Positions 25,929 to 35,307 of a stretch of 52,714 nt of DNA are shown piece by piece. The stretch lies in assembly GCF_003234185.1 (NCBI RefSeq), contig NZ_QKSM01000017.1:1-52714 (forward strand), in the 5' to 3' direction. Both the position numbers and the translations under genes were made by a program. The notes under the pieces were generated by a model. That model was not told the DNA's origin and searched no databases. It worked only from the letters and a program-made list of their open reading frames with translations. The stretch is from Curtobacterium sp. MCSS17_008 (lineage in GTDB: Bacteria; Actinomycetota; Actinomycetes; Actinomycetales; Microbacteriaceae). Position 1 is the first letter of the stretch; the number at the start of each line of letters is the position of its first letter.

Positions 25929-26159
25929 GTGACCGACCAGCACGACGACCTGGCGAAGCGCGTCGCGGCGACCCGCGCGCAGCTGTTCGAGACGCTCGAC
26001 GCGATCGAGGACAAGCTCAACCTGCCGAAGCAGCTCGGCATCGCGGCGTCGAAGGTCAAGCAGGGGATCGACGAGAAGCCGGTGCCGTACCTGGCCGGGC
26101 TCGCAGCCGGCGTGGCGGTGGTCGGGAGTATCGTCGTGGTGGTGCTCCGACGGCGGTAG
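25929..26159 (+). CDS. DUF3618-like small membrane protein
   Basis: A 76-residue protein from a GTG start with AAGGA six bases upstream. The N-terminal helix LAKRVAATRAQLFETLDAIE fits the DUF3618 pattern (TRxxLxxTLDxIExKL). A single C-terminal transmembrane helix, YLAGLAAGVAVVGSIVVVVL, ends in RRR. Proteins of this type accompany YtxH and holin-like proteins in actinobacteria. The trio is co-directional inside the heme operon, with a 70-base gap before hemQ. Confidence 0.7.
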   Translation: MTDQHDDLAKRVAATRAQLFETLDAIEDKLNLPKQLGIAASKVKQGIDEKPVPYLAGLAAGVAVVGSIVVVVLRRR

Positions 26160-26229
26160 ACCGCCGGATCGGTGGTCCTCCGGCCGCGGCGCGCAGCCAC
26201 GACCCAGGCAACCGAAAAGACGAGGAACC

Positions 26230-26985
26230 ATGAGCTCCGACGTGCACGCAGCCACGCACGAGAACGTGTCGGACAGCAGTCCGGCGCACGAGACCGATCC
26301 GTCGAGCGGGATCGACCCGAACCTCCTCACCGCGTACGCGCTGTGGGCCGTGTTCCGCCGTCCCCTCGGACCGATCCACCGTGTCGGCGACGACGCCGTC
26401 GCCGAGCTCGACGCCGTGGTCGCCCGCGCTGCCGAGCACGGCGTGACGATCCGCGGGTTCTACGACGTCTCCGGGTTCCGTGCCGACGCCGACGTGATGG
26501 TCTGGCTGCACGGCGACGACGCCCAGGCGATCCAGGCCGCGCTGCGCGACATCCGCCGCACCGGGCTGTTCCAGGACGCCGAGCCCGTCTGGCACGCCAT
26601 GGCCATGCACCGCGAGGCCGAGTTCAACAAGCGCCACACCCCCGCGTTCCTGCGCGGCAAGGAACCCGAGGCGTGGATCACGGTGTACCCGTTCGTCCGC
26701 TCCTACGAGTGGTACCTCCTGCCGGAGGAGGAGCGCTCGAAGATGCTCCGCGACCACGGCATCGCCGGTGGCAAGTACCGCCGGGTCCTGACGAACACGA
26801 TCGCCACGTTCGCCCTGAGCGACTACGAGTGGATCCTGCCGCTCGAGAGCCCCGACCTGGTCGACCTGGTCGACCTCATGCGCGACCTGCGCTACACCGA
26901 GGCGCGCCTGCACGTGCGCGAGGAGGTCCCCTTCTTCACCGGTCGTCGGGTGACGACCGCCGAGCTGCCGGAGGTGCTGTCGTGA
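26230..26985 (+). CDS. hemQ: Coproheme decarboxylase HemQ (chlorite dismutase family)
   Basis: A 251-residue enzyme that decarboxylates two propionates of iron-coproporphyrin III to give heme b using hydrogen peroxide. After a polar N-terminus of about 30 residues, the conserved block YALWAVFRRP opens the fold. The catalytic tyrosine region is WITVYPFVRSYEWYLLP, and the following HGIAGGKYRRVLTNT is consistent with the proximal heme histidine region. Both are HemQ-type features. Its stop overlaps the ferrochelatase start (GTGA). Presence of this gene shows that heme is made by the coproporphyrin-dependent route. Confidence 0.93.
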   Translation: MSSDVHAATHENVSDSSPAHETDPSSGIDPNLLTAYALWAVFRRPLGPIHRVGDDAVAELDAVVARAAEHGVTIRGFYDVSGFRADADVMVWLHGDDAQAIQAALRDIRRTGLFQDAEPVWHAMAMHREAEFNKRHTPAFLRGKEPEAWITVYPFVRSYEWYLLPEEERSKMLRDHGIAGGKYRRVLTNTIATFALSDYEWILPLESPDLVDLVDLMRDLRYTEARLHVREEVPFFTGRRVTTAELPEVLS

Positions 26986-28220
26986 CCGACACCAGCCAGA
27001 TCACGAACGGGCAGGGCAAGGTCCTCGCCGCGACGGCGGCAGCGGCCGACGGCCCCGAGCACGTCGAGGTCCCGACCGCGTACGACGCGATCCTCCTCGC
27101 CGGCTTCGGCGGGCCGGAGGGCCAGGACGACGTCATCCCCTTCCTCCGCAACGTCACCCGTGGCCGCGGGATCCCGGACGAGCGGCTCGAGGAGGTCGCG
27201 CACCACTACCGCCACTTCGGCGGCGTCAGCCCGATCAACGCGCAGAACCGCGCGCTCAAGGCGGCGCTCGAGGCCGAGCTGGCATCGCGCGGCATCGACA
27301 TGCCGGTGCTCTGGGGCAACCGCAACTGGGCGCCCTACCTGGAAGAGGCGTTCACCGAGGCCGCCGACAAGGGCTACACCAAGCTCATCGCCATCGCCAC
27401 GAGCGCGTACTCGTCGTTCTCGAGCTGCCGGCAGTACCGCGAGGACTACGCCCGCGTGCTCACCGAGACCGGCCTGATCGACACGATCCAGGTCGACAAG
27501 GTCCGCCAGTTCTTCGACCACCCCGGCTTCGTCCGGCCGTTCATCGACGGCGTCCGCGACGGCATGGCCCGCGCGATCGCCGAGAACGACGGACTGGACG
27601 TGGCCACCGAGCTGCAGGTCCTGTTCTCGACCCACTCGATCCCGTCGACCGACGCCGCCCGCTCCGGCCCCGACTACCGCGGGTTCGACGAGCACGGTGC
27701 GTACGAGGCCCAGCACCTCGCGGTGGGCGAGGTCGTCCTCGAGCAGGCCTGGAACGAGCTGCTCGAGCAGCCCGAGCACGCGCACCTGCAGGGCACGTCG
27801 AAGCCGGCGTGGAAGCTCGTCTACCAGTCGCGCTCGGGCCCCCCGACGCAGCCGTGGCTCGAGCCGGACATCAACGACTACATGAACGAGGAGCTGGCGG
27901 GCGGTCCGACCCGCGCCGTGCTCATCGTTCCGCTCGGCTTCGTCAGCGACCACATGGAGGTCATGTGGGACCTCGACGAAGAGGCCACGGAGACCGCCGG
28001 CGAGCTCGGCTTCTGGTCGCTCCGCACCCAGACGCCCGGCGTCGACTCGGCGTACGTGTCCGGGCTGATCGACCTGGTGCTCGAGCGCGTCGACGGCACC
28101 CCGACCAGTGAGCGTCCCCACCTGACCGACATCGGCCCCTGGTACGACGTGTGCCGTCCGGGGTGCTGCGAGAACGTGCGTGCCGGGTTCAAGCCGGCGG
28201 CGGCCGGGCTCGCGCCGTGA
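26982..28220 (+). CDS. cpfC: Coproporphyrin ferrochelatase
   Basis: A 412-residue enzyme inserting iron into coproporphyrin III (also called hemH). Motifs include LLAGFGGPEGQDDVIPFLRN at the start, LFSTHSIPSTDA containing the catalytic histidine, and VSDHMEVMWDLDEEA with the conserved glutamate. Cysteines occur at about 149 (FSSCRQY) and at 391, 395 and 396 near the C-terminus (DVCRPGCCEN). Actinobacterial ferrochelatases are known to hold a [2Fe-2S] cluster through one internal and three C-terminal cysteines, so a cluster is likely here. GTG overlaps the hemQ stop and its own stop overlaps hemC. Confidence 0.93.
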   Translation: MTDTSQITNGQGKVLAATAAAADGPEHVEVPTAYDAILLAGFGGPEGQDDVIPFLRNVTRGRGIPDERLEEVAHHYRHFGGVSPINAQNRALKAALEAELASRGIDMPVLWGNRNWAPYLEEAFTEAADKGYTKLIAIATSAYSSFSSCRQYREDYARVLTETGLIDTIQVDKVRQFFDHPGFVRPFIDGVRDGMARAIAENDGLDVATELQVLFSTHSIPSTDAARSGPDYRGFDEHGAYEAQHLAVGEVVLEQAWNELLEQPEHAHLQGTSKPAWKLVYQSRSGPPTQPWLEPDINDYMNEELAGGPTRAVLIVPLGFVSDHMEVMWDLDEEATETAGELGFWSLRTQTPGVDSAYVSGLIDLVLERVDGTPTSERPHLTDIGPWYDVCRPGCCENVRAGFKPAAAGLAP

Positions 28221-29347
28221 GCGACGGCAGCACGACCGACAGCACCCCGACCGAGGGTCCGCGCCCGATCCGGCTCGGCACGCGTGCCAGTCGGCTCGCG
28301 GTCGCGCAGTCGCAGGACGTCGCCGACCGCCTGGCGAAGGCGGCCGGTCGTCCGGTCGAGCTCGTCACGGTGACGAGCGAGGGCGACACGAACCGTGCGT
28401 CGCTCGCGAGCCTCGGCGGCACCGGCGTCTTCGCCAGCGCGCTGCGCGAGGCACTGGTCGCGGGTGAGGTCGACGTCCTCGTCCATTCGCTGAAGGACCT
28501 GCCGACCGCTCCGTACGAGGGGCTCACGATCGCGTCGGTGCCGAAGCGTGCCGACGCCCGTGACGTCCTGGTCGCGCGGAACGGGGCGACGGTGGACACC
28601 CTGCCCGAGGGCGCGAAGGTCGGCACGGGGTCGCCCCGCCGCGTCGCGCAGCTCAGGGCGAAGCGTCCGGACCTCGACGTCGTCGACATCCGCGGGAACA
28701 TCGACACCCGGCTCGGCCGCGTCGACGACGACCTCGACGCCGTGGTGCTCGCCGCCGCCGGTCTCGGTCGCATCGACCGGCTGGACGCGGCGACGGAGCT
28801 CCTCGACCTCGGCTTCTGGCCGAGCGCCCCCGGCCAGGGAGCGCTGGCGGTCGAGATCCGTGCGGACGAGACGGACGGGAACCTGCTCGCCGCGCTCCGG
28901 AAGCTCGACCACGCCCCGACACGCCTCACCGTGACCGCCGAGCGCGAGGTCCTCGCGAAGCTCGAGGCCGGCTGCTCCGCGCCGATCGGTGCGACGGCGG
29001 TCGTCGACGCCGAGCTGCTGCTCGTGTCCGCCACGGTCTACCGCCCGGACGGCTCGGAGTACCGCACGGCGTCGCACGCGGCGCACCTCGACGGCTCCGC
29101 GCAGGACCGGCTCGACGAGGCGCTCGAGGTCGCCGGACGCGTGGCCGCCGAACTGCTCGAGAACGGTGCCGCCGAGCTCGCGGACCTGGCGTCCTCGGTG
29201 TCCGGGACGCCGGCCGACGGTGACCACTCCGCAGGTCCCGGTCTCGCCACCCCCGCTGCCGAGCAGCCGGCGGACGACGGTTCGACGAGCACCCCGCAGT
29301 CGACCGCCATGCCGTCGAGCACCCGCCCGTCGCCCACCGCGGACTAG
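28217..29347 (+). CDS. hemC: Hydroxymethylbilane synthase (porphobilinogen deaminase)
   Basis: A 376-residue enzyme that polymerises four porphobilinogens. RLGTRASRLAVAQSQDVADR is the N-terminal signature, VHSLKDLPTAP the active-site region, and EAGCSAPIGA holds the cysteine that anchors the dipyrromethane cofactor. The last 55 residues or so (from about VSGTPADG) are Ala/Pro/Ser/Thr-rich and beyond the normal family end. The TAG stop at 29345 is followed, in the same frame, by the conserved start of HemD, so an ancestral or readthrough link is possible. GTG overlaps the cpfC stop. Confidence 0.93.
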   Translation: MSDGSTTDSTPTEGPRPIRLGTRASRLAVAQSQDVADRLAKAAGRPVELVTVTSEGDTNRASLASLGGTGVFASALREALVAGEVDVLVHSLKDLPTAPYEGLTIASVPKRADARDVLVARNGATVDTLPEGAKVGTGSPRRVAQLRAKRPDLDVVDIRGNIDTRLGRVDDDLDAVVLAAAGLGRIDRLDAATELLDLGFWPSAPGQGALAVEIRADETDGNLLAALRKLDHAPTRLTVTAEREVLAKLEAGCSAPIGATAVVDAELLLVSATVYRPDGSEYRTASHAAHLDGSAQDRLDEALEVAGRVAAELLENGAAELADLASSVSGTPADGDHSAGPGLATPAAEQPADDGSTSTPQSTAMPSSTRPSPTAD

Positions 29348-29476
29348 GCGGTCACCACGGACGACACCGCTCGCGCACGGGACGAGGAACGGCCCACGGT
29401 CGTCCTCGTCCCGCGCGGCGGTGCGTGGGGCGGGTCGGTCGCGGACGCCGCCCGTGCGCGCGGGCTCGTCCCCCTG

Positions 29477-30226
29477 GTGGTCCCGCTCATCACCGACGCG
29501 CCGCCGGAGGACCCGGCGGCGCTCGACGCCGCACTCGCGCGCCTCGTCGCCGACGCCGCGGCTGCCGCTGGTGCTCCGGCCGTCGTCGGTGCCCCGGCCG
29601 GGAGGCACGACGCACCACCCGCGGACCGCACCCGTCCCGACGGGGCCGGCCGCGGAGCCCCCTGGCTCGCGGTGACCAGTGCGACGGCCGTGCGGGTGGT
29701 CGCCGGACGCGTGCCGCGCCTCCCGGCCGGTGTGCGTGTGGCGTGCGTCGGCGCGGCGACCGCACGCGCCGCCCACGAGGCGGGCTGGTCCGTCGACCTG
29801 GTGCCGGAGGACGAGTCCGCTGCCGGCCTCGCCGCGGCGTTGCCCGCCGATGCGGGACGCGTCCTGTTCCCCCGGTCCGAGATCGCGGCGACCACGCTCG
29901 TCGACGGGCTGCGTGCCCGCGGCATCGTCGTGTCGGAGGTCGTGGCGTACCGTACCGTGGGGACGGGTGACGAGCCGCTCGTCCTCGCCCCACCGCCGGA
30001 CGCCGTGCTCGTCACGAGCGGGAGCGTCGCCCAGCAGGTCGTCCGACGGATGACCCCCCTCGACCCACGCACGCACGTCGCGTGCATCGGACCCGCCACC
30101 GCCGACGCCGCCCGTGCTGCGGGCCTGCCCGTGCACGTCGTCGCCCGCGGTCGGTCCGCCGAAGCCCTCCTCGACGCCGTCGTCGAGACCCTCCACCCGA
30201 ACCCCAGAACAGGAAGGTCATCGTGA
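29477..30226 (+). CDS. hemD: Uroporphyrinogen-III synthase (5' end uncertain)
   Basis: Read from the first canonical start, GTG at 29477, the product is 249 residues and includes [33 protein letters not shown] and ALLVTSGSV-like [14 protein letters not shown] motifs of HemD, which cyclises hydroxymethylbilane with D-ring inversion. The conserved first strand (RPTVVLVPRGGAWGGSVADA) is encoded upstream in the same frame, back to the hemC TAG at 29345-29347, but that 129-base stretch has no ATG, GTG or TTG. A GTC at 29351 stands where a GTG would give MTTDDTARA. A rare start, readthrough from hemC, a mutation or a base error could explain this. The stop overlaps hemB (GTGA). Confidence 0.85.
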   Translation: MVPLITDAPPEDPAALDAALARLVADAAAAAGAPAVVGAPAGRHDAPPADRTRPDGAGRGAPWLAVTSATAVRVVAGRVPRLPAGVRVACVGAATARAAHEAGWSVDLVPEDESAAGLAAALPADAGRVLFPRSEIAATTLVDGLRARGIVVSEVVAYRTVGTGDEPLVLAPPPDAVLVTSGSVAQQVVRRMTPLDPRTHVACIGPATADAARAAGLPVHVVARGRSAEALLDAVVETLHPNPRTGRSS

Positions 30227-31278
30227 CCGGACGCTTCCCCCAGGTCCGCCCCCGGCGCCTGCGCGCCACCCCCGCCATGCGACGACTCGTCGCCGAGACG
30301 CGGCTGCACCCGGCCGAGCTCGTGCTGCCGATGTTCATCCGCGAGGGCGCGACGGACGCCGTCGACATCTCGAGCATGCCGGGCGTGCAGCAGCACTCCC
30401 TCGACTCGTTCCGCCGGGCGCTGAACGAGGCGGCGGCGCAGGGCGTGGGCGGTGTCAACCTGTTCGGTGTCCCGACGTCCAAGGACGCCGAGGGCTCCGG
30501 TGCGACCGACCCGGACGGCATCCTCAACGTCGCGATCCGCATCGCGAAGGAAGAGGTCGGCGACGCGCTCGTCGTGCAGTCCGACCTGTGCCTCGACGAG
30601 TTCACCGACCACGGCCACTGCGGCGTGCTGGCCGCCGACGGCTCGGTCGACAACGACGCCACGCTCCTGCGCTACCGCGACATGGCGGTCGCCCAGGCCG
30701 AGGCGGGCGCCGAGCTCGTCTGCATGAGCGGCATGATGGACGGCCAGATCGCCGCCGCCCGTGACGCCCTCGACACCGCCGGGCACAGCGGTACCGCGCT
30801 GCTGGCGTACTCCGCGAAGTACGCGTCCGCGTTCTACGGGCCGTTCCGCGAGGCCGTCGCCTCGACGCTCGTCGGCGACCGCCGGACGTACCAGATCGAC
30901 GCCGCCGACGGCCGGCAGGGTCTGCGCGAGGTCCTGCTCGACGTCGAGGAGGGCGCCGACATCGTCATGGTGAAGCCGGCGATGAGCTACCTCGACGTGC
31001 TGGCCCGCACCGCCGACGTCTCCGAGGTCCCCGTGTGGGCGTACCAGATCTCCGGCGAGTACGCGATGATCACGGCCGCGGCGCAGAACGGGTGGATCGA
31101 CCGTGACGCCGCCGCGATGGAGGCGCTCGTCGGCATCAAGCGTGCCGGTGCGGACGCGATCCTGACGTACTTCGCGGTCGACATCGCCCGCAAGCTCAAC
31201 CAGGAGGCCGGCCTGCGCACGTCCGGCAGCACCGCGGCGGTGTCCGGCGTCGCCTCGACCGGGAAGGCACCCGAATGA
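30223..31278 (+). CDS. hemB: Delta-aminolevulinic acid dehydratase (porphobilinogen synthase)
   Basis: A 351-residue enzyme condensing two 5-aminolevulinates to porphobilinogen. [17 protein letters not shown] is the metal region; the second cysteine of zinc-type enzymes is Asp here, which marks the magnesium-type group. Schiff-base lysines lie in [16 protein letters not shown] and [13 protein letters not shown]. The GTG start at 30223 overlaps the hemD stop and follows a strong AGGAAGG site. Its stop overlaps the hemL ATG (ATGA). Confidence 0.95.
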   Translation: MTGRFPQVRPRRLRATPAMRRLVAETRLHPAELVLPMFIREGATDAVDISSMPGVQQHSLDSFRRALNEAAAQGVGGVNLFGVPTSKDAEGSGATDPDGILNVAIRIAKEEVGDALVVQSDLCLDEFTDHGHCGVLAADGSVDNDATLLRYRDMAVAQAEAGAELVCMSGMMDGQIAAARDALDTAGHSGTALLAYSAKYASAFYGPFREAVASTLVGDRRTYQIDAADGRQGLREVLLDVEEGADIVMVKPAMSYLDVLARTADVSEVPVWAYQISGEYAMITAAAQNGWIDRDAAAMEALVGIKRAGADAILTYFAVDIARKLNQEAGLRTSGSTAAVSGVASTGKAPE

Positions 31279-32627
31279 CCACCGACACCACCACCGCGAC
31301 GACGAACGACCAGCTCTTCGGACGCGCGAAGGACAGCATCCCCGGCGGGGTGAACTCGCCGGTGCGTGCCTACGGCTCCGTCGGTGGCACCCCGCGCTTC
31401 CTGACCTCCGCCTCCGGGGCCTACGTGACGGACGCCGAGGGCCGCGAGTACGTCGACCTCGTCGCCTCGTGGGGGCCCGCGATCCTCGGGCACGCCCACC
31501 CGGGCACGGTCGAGGCAGTGCAGCAGGCGGCGTCCCGCGGCCTGTCGTTCGGGGCGTCGACCCCGGGCGAGACCGAGCTCGCCGAACTCGTCAAGCAGCG
31601 AGTGCAGGTCGACGGCCACGGGCCGATCGAGAAGCTCCGCATGGTGTCGACCGGCACCGAGGCGACCATGACCGCGATCCGGCTGGCCCGCGGGTACACC
31701 GGCCGCGACCTGCTCGTGAAGTTCGCCGGGCACTACCACGGCCACTCGGACTCGCTGCTGGCCGAGGCCGGCTCGGGCGTCGCGACGCTCGCGCTCCCGG
31801 GCAGTGCGGGCATCACCGCCGAGACCGCCGCGCAGACCCTGGTGCTGCCGTACAACGACCTCGACGCCGTCCGGGCCGCGTTCGACGAACACTCCGAGCG
31901 CATCGCCGCCGTGATCGTCGAGTCCGCCGCGGCCAACATGGGCGTGCTCGCTCCGGAGCCCGGCTTCAACCGTGCGCTCGCGGAGATCACGCACGCCCAG
32001 GGCGCGCTGCTCATCGTCGACGAGGTGCTGACCGGCTTCCGGGTCGGACCGGCCGGGTGGTGGGGGCTCGAGGCGTCCGGCGCCGTGGCCGAGGGCACCG
32101 GGTGGAAGCCCGACCTCGTCACCTTCGGCAAGGTCATCGGCGGCGGCATGCCCCTCGCCGCGCTCGGCGGGCGCCGGGAGGTCATGGACTTCCTCGCCCC
32201 GCTCGGACCCGTGTACCAGGCGGGCACGCTGTCCGGGAACCCGCTCGCCGTGGCTGCCGGCACCGCCACGCTCCGTGCGGCGACCCCGGAGGTGTACGCG
32301 CACCTGGACCGCACCGCGGCGACGATCGCCGAGGCGACGAGCGCGGCACTGTCCGCCGAGGGCGTCGCCCACACCGTGCAGCACGCCGGGAACCTGTTCT
32401 CGTTCGCGTTCCTGGAGCAGGCACCGCGGGACTACGACGACGTCCGGGCGCAGGAGGCGTTCCGGTACGCGCCGTTCTTCCACAGCATGCTCGACCAGGG
32501 CGTGACCCTGCCGCCGAGCGTGTTCGAGGCGTGGTTCGTCACGGCAGCCCACGACGACGAGGCCGTCGGTCGCGTGCTCGAGGCGCTGCCCGCCGCTGCT
32601 CGCGCCGCCGCTGCGGCGACGGAGTAG
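31275..32627 (+). CDS. hemL: Glutamate-1-semialdehyde 2,1-aminomutase
   Basis: A 450-residue PLP enzyme converting glutamate-1-semialdehyde to 5-aminolevulinate. The N-terminal [20 protein letters not shown] is diagnostic. [21 protein letters not shown] binds the cofactor phosphate. [13 protein letters not shown] holds the Asp contacting the pyridine ring, and the Schiff-base lysine is in [17 protein letters not shown]. It is last gene of the heme operon and works directly after hemA, which is at the other end of the locus on the opposite strand. Confidence 0.96.
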   Translation: MTTDTTTATTNDQLFGRAKDSIPGGVNSPVRAYGSVGGTPRFLTSASGAYVTDAEGREYVDLVASWGPAILGHAHPGTVEAVQQAASRGLSFGASTPGETELAELVKQRVQVDGHGPIEKLRMVSTGTEATMTAIRLARGYTGRDLLVKFAGHYHGHSDSLLAEAGSGVATLALPGSAGITAETAAQTLVLPYNDLDAVRAAFDEHSERIAAVIVESAAANMGVLAPEPGFNRALAEITHAQGALLIVDEVLTGFRVGPAGWWGLEASGAVAEGTGWKPDLVTFGKVIGGGMPLAALGGRREVMDFLAPLGPVYQAGTLSGNPLAVAAGTATLRAATPEVYAHLDRTAATIAEATSAALSAEGVAHTVQHAGNLFSFAFLEQAPRDYDDVRAQEAFRYAPFFHSMLDQGVTLPPSVFEAWFVTAAHDDEAVGRVLEALPAAARAAAAATE

Positions 32628-32666
32628 TTCCGCCTTCGCCTGTTCCGGCCGGGAGGCGCGGCGCGG

Positions 32667-33452
32667 CTACCGCGCGCGGCGTGCGTGCCAGCGCCCTCCG
32701 ATCCGCTCGATGGCGAGCGGGAAGTCGAAGGCGTGCGACACCGCCTCGGACGTGACGACCTCGTCCGCAGGCCCCTGGGCCACCACGGTGCCGTCCCGGA
32801 GCAGCATCGCGTGCGAGGTCGACGTGGGCAGGTCCTCGAGGTGGTGCGTCACCATGACGCTGCCGAGGTCCGGGTGTCGCTGTCGCAGGGCGTCGACGGT
32901 CTCGAGCAGGTGCTCGCGCGCGGCGACGTCGAGCCCCGTCGCCGGCTCGTCGAGGAGCAGCAGCCGCGGCTCGCTCATGAGCGCCCGGGCGATGAGCGTC
33001 CGCCCCCGTTCGCCCTGGGACAGCACCGGCCAGCGGGCGTCGGAACGAGCGGCGAGCCCGACGTCGGCGACGTGCCGGCGAGCGGTCTCGAGCTGCTCGG
33101 GCGTGGGCTCCCACCGCAGCATGAGGTCCGTGGTGCCGGTGAGCCCGGTCAGCACCGTCTCGAGCACCGTCAGCGGTGAGAGCATCCGGTGCCGCGGGTC
33201 GACGTGCCCGATGTGCTGACGGAGCTCGCGGACGTCCACGCGCCCGAGTCGTCGACCGAGCAGCTCGACGGTGCCGGCGGTCGGGTGCCCGTTCGCGCCG
33301 AGGACGGCGAGCAGCGTCGACTTGCCGGCGCCGTTCGGCCCGAGCAGCGCCCAGTGCTCCCCGCTGCGGACGGTCAGCCCGACGTCGTGGAGCAGGTCCC
33401 GCCCGGAGCGGGTGACGCGGAGGGTTTCGGCGTACAGGAGGACGTCGGTCAC
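32667..33452 (-). CDS. ABC transporter ATP-binding protein
   Basis: A 261-residue single nucleotide-binding domain. Walker A is LGPNGAGKSTLL (about 41), the signature is LSQGERGRTLIARAL (variant of LSGGQ), Walker B is LLLLDEPATGLD, and the switch histidine is in MVTHHLEDLP. No permease or binding protein adjoins, so the partner is unknown; the layout resembles stand-alone YlmA-type ATPases. GTG at 33452 (VTDVLLYAETLRV) is chosen because the upstream frame is the shadow of the GntR gene. It converges on hemL and follows the GntR gene with a 44-base gap. Confidence 0.88.
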   Translation of the reverse strand: MTDVLLYAETLRVTRSGRDLLHDVGLTVRSGEHWALLGPNGAGKSTLLAVLGANGHPTAGTVELLGRRLGRVDVRELRQHIGHVDPRHRMLSPLTVLETVLTGLTGTTDLMLRWEPTPEQLETARRHVADVGLAARSDARWPVLSQGERGRTLIARALMSEPRLLLLDEPATGLDVAAREHLLETVDALRQRHPDLGSVMVTHHLEDLPTSTSHAMLLRDGTVVAQGPADEVVTSEAVSHAFDFPLAIERIGGRWHARRAR

Positions 33453-33496
33453 CGGACCAGTCTGCCCGCTCCGGCTCGTCCGGCTCGTCCGGGTGC

Positions 33497-34165
33497 TCAG
33501 GCGGTGGCGGCGCGCATCTCCGTCAGGTGGTCGGCCATCGCGCGGGACATCGAGCGGATGACGGCCCCTGCGGCCTCGCCGTCGCGGCCCTTCGCCGCGG
33601 CGTGGAACGAGTCGAGGCCGTGCTTGACGTCCCAGAACACGAACTCGGGCTGACCGATCCGCACGAACTTCGCGCGGTTGAGGATGCCCTCGGAGGTCTT
33701 GACCAGCAGCTCGTTGCCCGAGTGGGCGACGAGGAAGGCGATGAGCGCGTCGATGTCGTCGTTCAGCGCGCGGTCCTCGGCGTCGGCGTGCTTGCGGGCC
33801 TGGTCGAGGAGCTTGCCGAGCTGCTTGACCGCGGCGTCGTCGAGGTTGGGCACGGCCCACCGGGCGGCGAGCTCGGCGAAGCCGAAGAGCAGCTGGAACG
33901 CGTCGTCGTACTGCTCGCGCGTGGGCGACGCGACGCGGGTGTAGCGGTTCGCCTCCATCTCGACGAGCCCGAAGTCGACGAGCTTCGCGATCGCCTCGCG
34001 GATCGGCGTCCGGCTGACCCCGAGCCAGGCGACGAGCTCGTCGTCGTTGAGCCGCTCGCCGGCCTGCAGCGTGCCGTCCTGGATCGCCGCGAGCATCTTC
34101 TCGAGCACGACGTCCCGCAGGAGCTTCCGCGGGGACGACTCGACCGACGACTTGGGTACCGGCAT
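33497..34165 (-). CDS. GntR family transcriptional regulator (FCD/FadR-type)
   Basis: A 222-residue regulator. Residues about 10-75 are the GntR winged helix: AAIQDGTLQAGERLNDDELV, then AWLGVSRTPIREAIAKLVDF, the typical recognition helix. The rest is an alpha-helical ligand domain with FQLLFGFAELAARWAVPNL and conserved His residues (VAHSGNELL, SFHAAAKGRD), as in FCD effectors that bind a metal and a carboxylate. The adjacent reductase gene upstream in the same direction or the ABC ATPase downstream could be targets. An ATCTGACA-type half-site lies in its leader. Confidence 0.88.
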   Translation of the reverse strand: MPVPKSSVESSPRKLLRDVVLEKMLAAIQDGTLQAGERLNDDELVAWLGVSRTPIREAIAKLVDFGLVEMEANRYTRVASPTREQYDDAFQLLFGFAELAARWAVPNLDDAAVKQLGKLLDQARKHADAEDRALNDDIDALIAFLVAHSGNELLVKTSEGILNRAKFVRIGQPEFVFWDVKHGLDSFHAAAKGRDGEAAGAVIRSMSRAMADHLTEMRAATA

Positions 34166-34210
34166 GGCTGCTCCTCACAGGTTCGGGTGTTCCGCGTGCC
34201 AAACCTAGCG

Positions 34211-34218
34211 TGTCAGAT
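34211..34218. promoter_or_regulatory. Candidate GntR half-site in the regulator's own leader
   Basis: TGTCAGAT (reverse complement ATCTGACA) lies 46 bases upstream of the GntR start. This octamer resembles half-sites of FadR-subfamily operators. It is flanked by CCAAAC and GTTTGG arms at about 34199 and 34227. Autoregulation is inference. Confidence 0.35.
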
Positions 34219-34259
34219 GGCAAGCGTTTGGGAAAACACCCGACAGGAGTTCCGGACGG

Positions 34260-35237
34260 TCAGCGTCGGACGTCGACCACCGTCCGCCCGTGCACGCGAC
34301 CGGCCACCACGTCGGCGCCGACCGTGATGGCGTGCTCGAGGCCGACCGTCCGCGTGACGTCGGCGACGAGGGCCGGGTCGAGGTCGGTCGCGAGCCGGTC
34401 CCACGCCTGCTGACGGAGCGGCAGGGGCGCCTCGACCGAGTTGATGCCCAGCAGGGAGACCGCGCGGAGGATGAACGGCATCACCGAGGTCGGGAGCGCC
34501 GAGTCCTGCGCCAGGCCGCAGGCGGTGACCGCACCGCCCCACTTCGTCGCCGCGAGCACGTTCGCCAGCGTCGCGCCGCCGACGCTGTCCACCGCACCGG
34601 CCCAGGTCGCGCGCTGCAGGGGCTTGCCGAGCTCGGCGAGGGTCGAGCGGTCGACCACGTCGGACGCTCCGAGCGCCCGGAGCGAGGCGTCGTTCGACGT
34701 GCGCCCGGTCGATGCGGTGACGCGGTACCCGCGGGCGGCGAGTAGGGCGATCGCCATCGTGCCGACCCCGCCCGAGGCGCCGGTGACGAGCACCGGACCG
34801 TGGCCGGGCGTCACCGTCCGCTCGAGGGCGAGCACCGACAGCATCGCGGTGAACCCGGCGGTGCCGATCGCGGCGGCGAACGAGTCCTCGACCGCGTCCG
34901 GGAGCACGACGAGCGAGCCGCTCGGCACGATCGCGTGCTCCGCCCAGCCGCCGTGCCGCGTCTCGCCGAGCCCGGCGCCGTTGCAGACGACCCGGTCCCC
35001 GATCGCGACGTCGTGCACGCCGGGGCCCAGGCCCGAGACCGTGCCGACGACGTCGATGCCGGGGACGAGGGGATCGACCCGGGCGACCCCCGGGTTCCCG
35101 GCCAGGGCGAGGCCGTCCTTGTAGTTCACGCTGGAGTACGTGACGTCGATGCAGGCCTCGCCCTCGGCGGGGTCGGGCACGTCGACCTGCGTGACGGCGG
35201 GCGGGGTGGAACGGGAGACGAGGACTGCGCGCGTCAT
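34260..35237 (-). CDS. Medium-chain oxidoreductase, acrylyl-CoA reductase AcuI/YhdH type
   Basis: A 325-residue zinc-independent MDR enzyme. YSSVNYKDGLALAGNPGV and PLVPGIDVVGTV are hallmarks of the YhdH/AcuI group. VLVTGASGGVGTMAIALLAA binds NADPH, with STGRTSNDASLRALGASDVVD following. AcuI reduces acrylyl-CoA to propionyl-CoA, a detoxification step; assignment to that exact substrate is by family resemblance. The ATG at 35237 (MTRAVLVSR) gives the normal length. It lies upstream of the GntR gene on the same strand, which could regulate it or be co-regulated. Confidence 0.85.
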   Translation of the reverse strand: MTRAVLVSRSTPPAVTQVDVPDPAEGEACIDVTYSSVNYKDGLALAGNPGVARVDPLVPGIDVVGTVSGLGPGVHDVAIGDRVVCNGAGLGETRHGGWAEHAIVPSGSLVVLPDAVEDSFAAAIGTAGFTAMLSVLALERTVTPGHGPVLVTGASGGVGTMAIALLAARGYRVTASTGRTSNDASLRALGASDVVDRSTLAELGKPLQRATWAGAVDSVGGATLANVLAATKWGGAVTACGLAQDSALPTSVMPFILRAVSLLGINSVEAPLPLRQQAWDRLATDLDPALVADVTRTVGLEHAITVGADVVAGRVHGRTVVDVRR

Positions 35238-35307
35238 GCGTCGGACGCTACCCCGTGCCTCCCGGCCGGGCGCTCGTTCGATCCCAGAGCGGGTGCGATG
35301 CCTGGCG

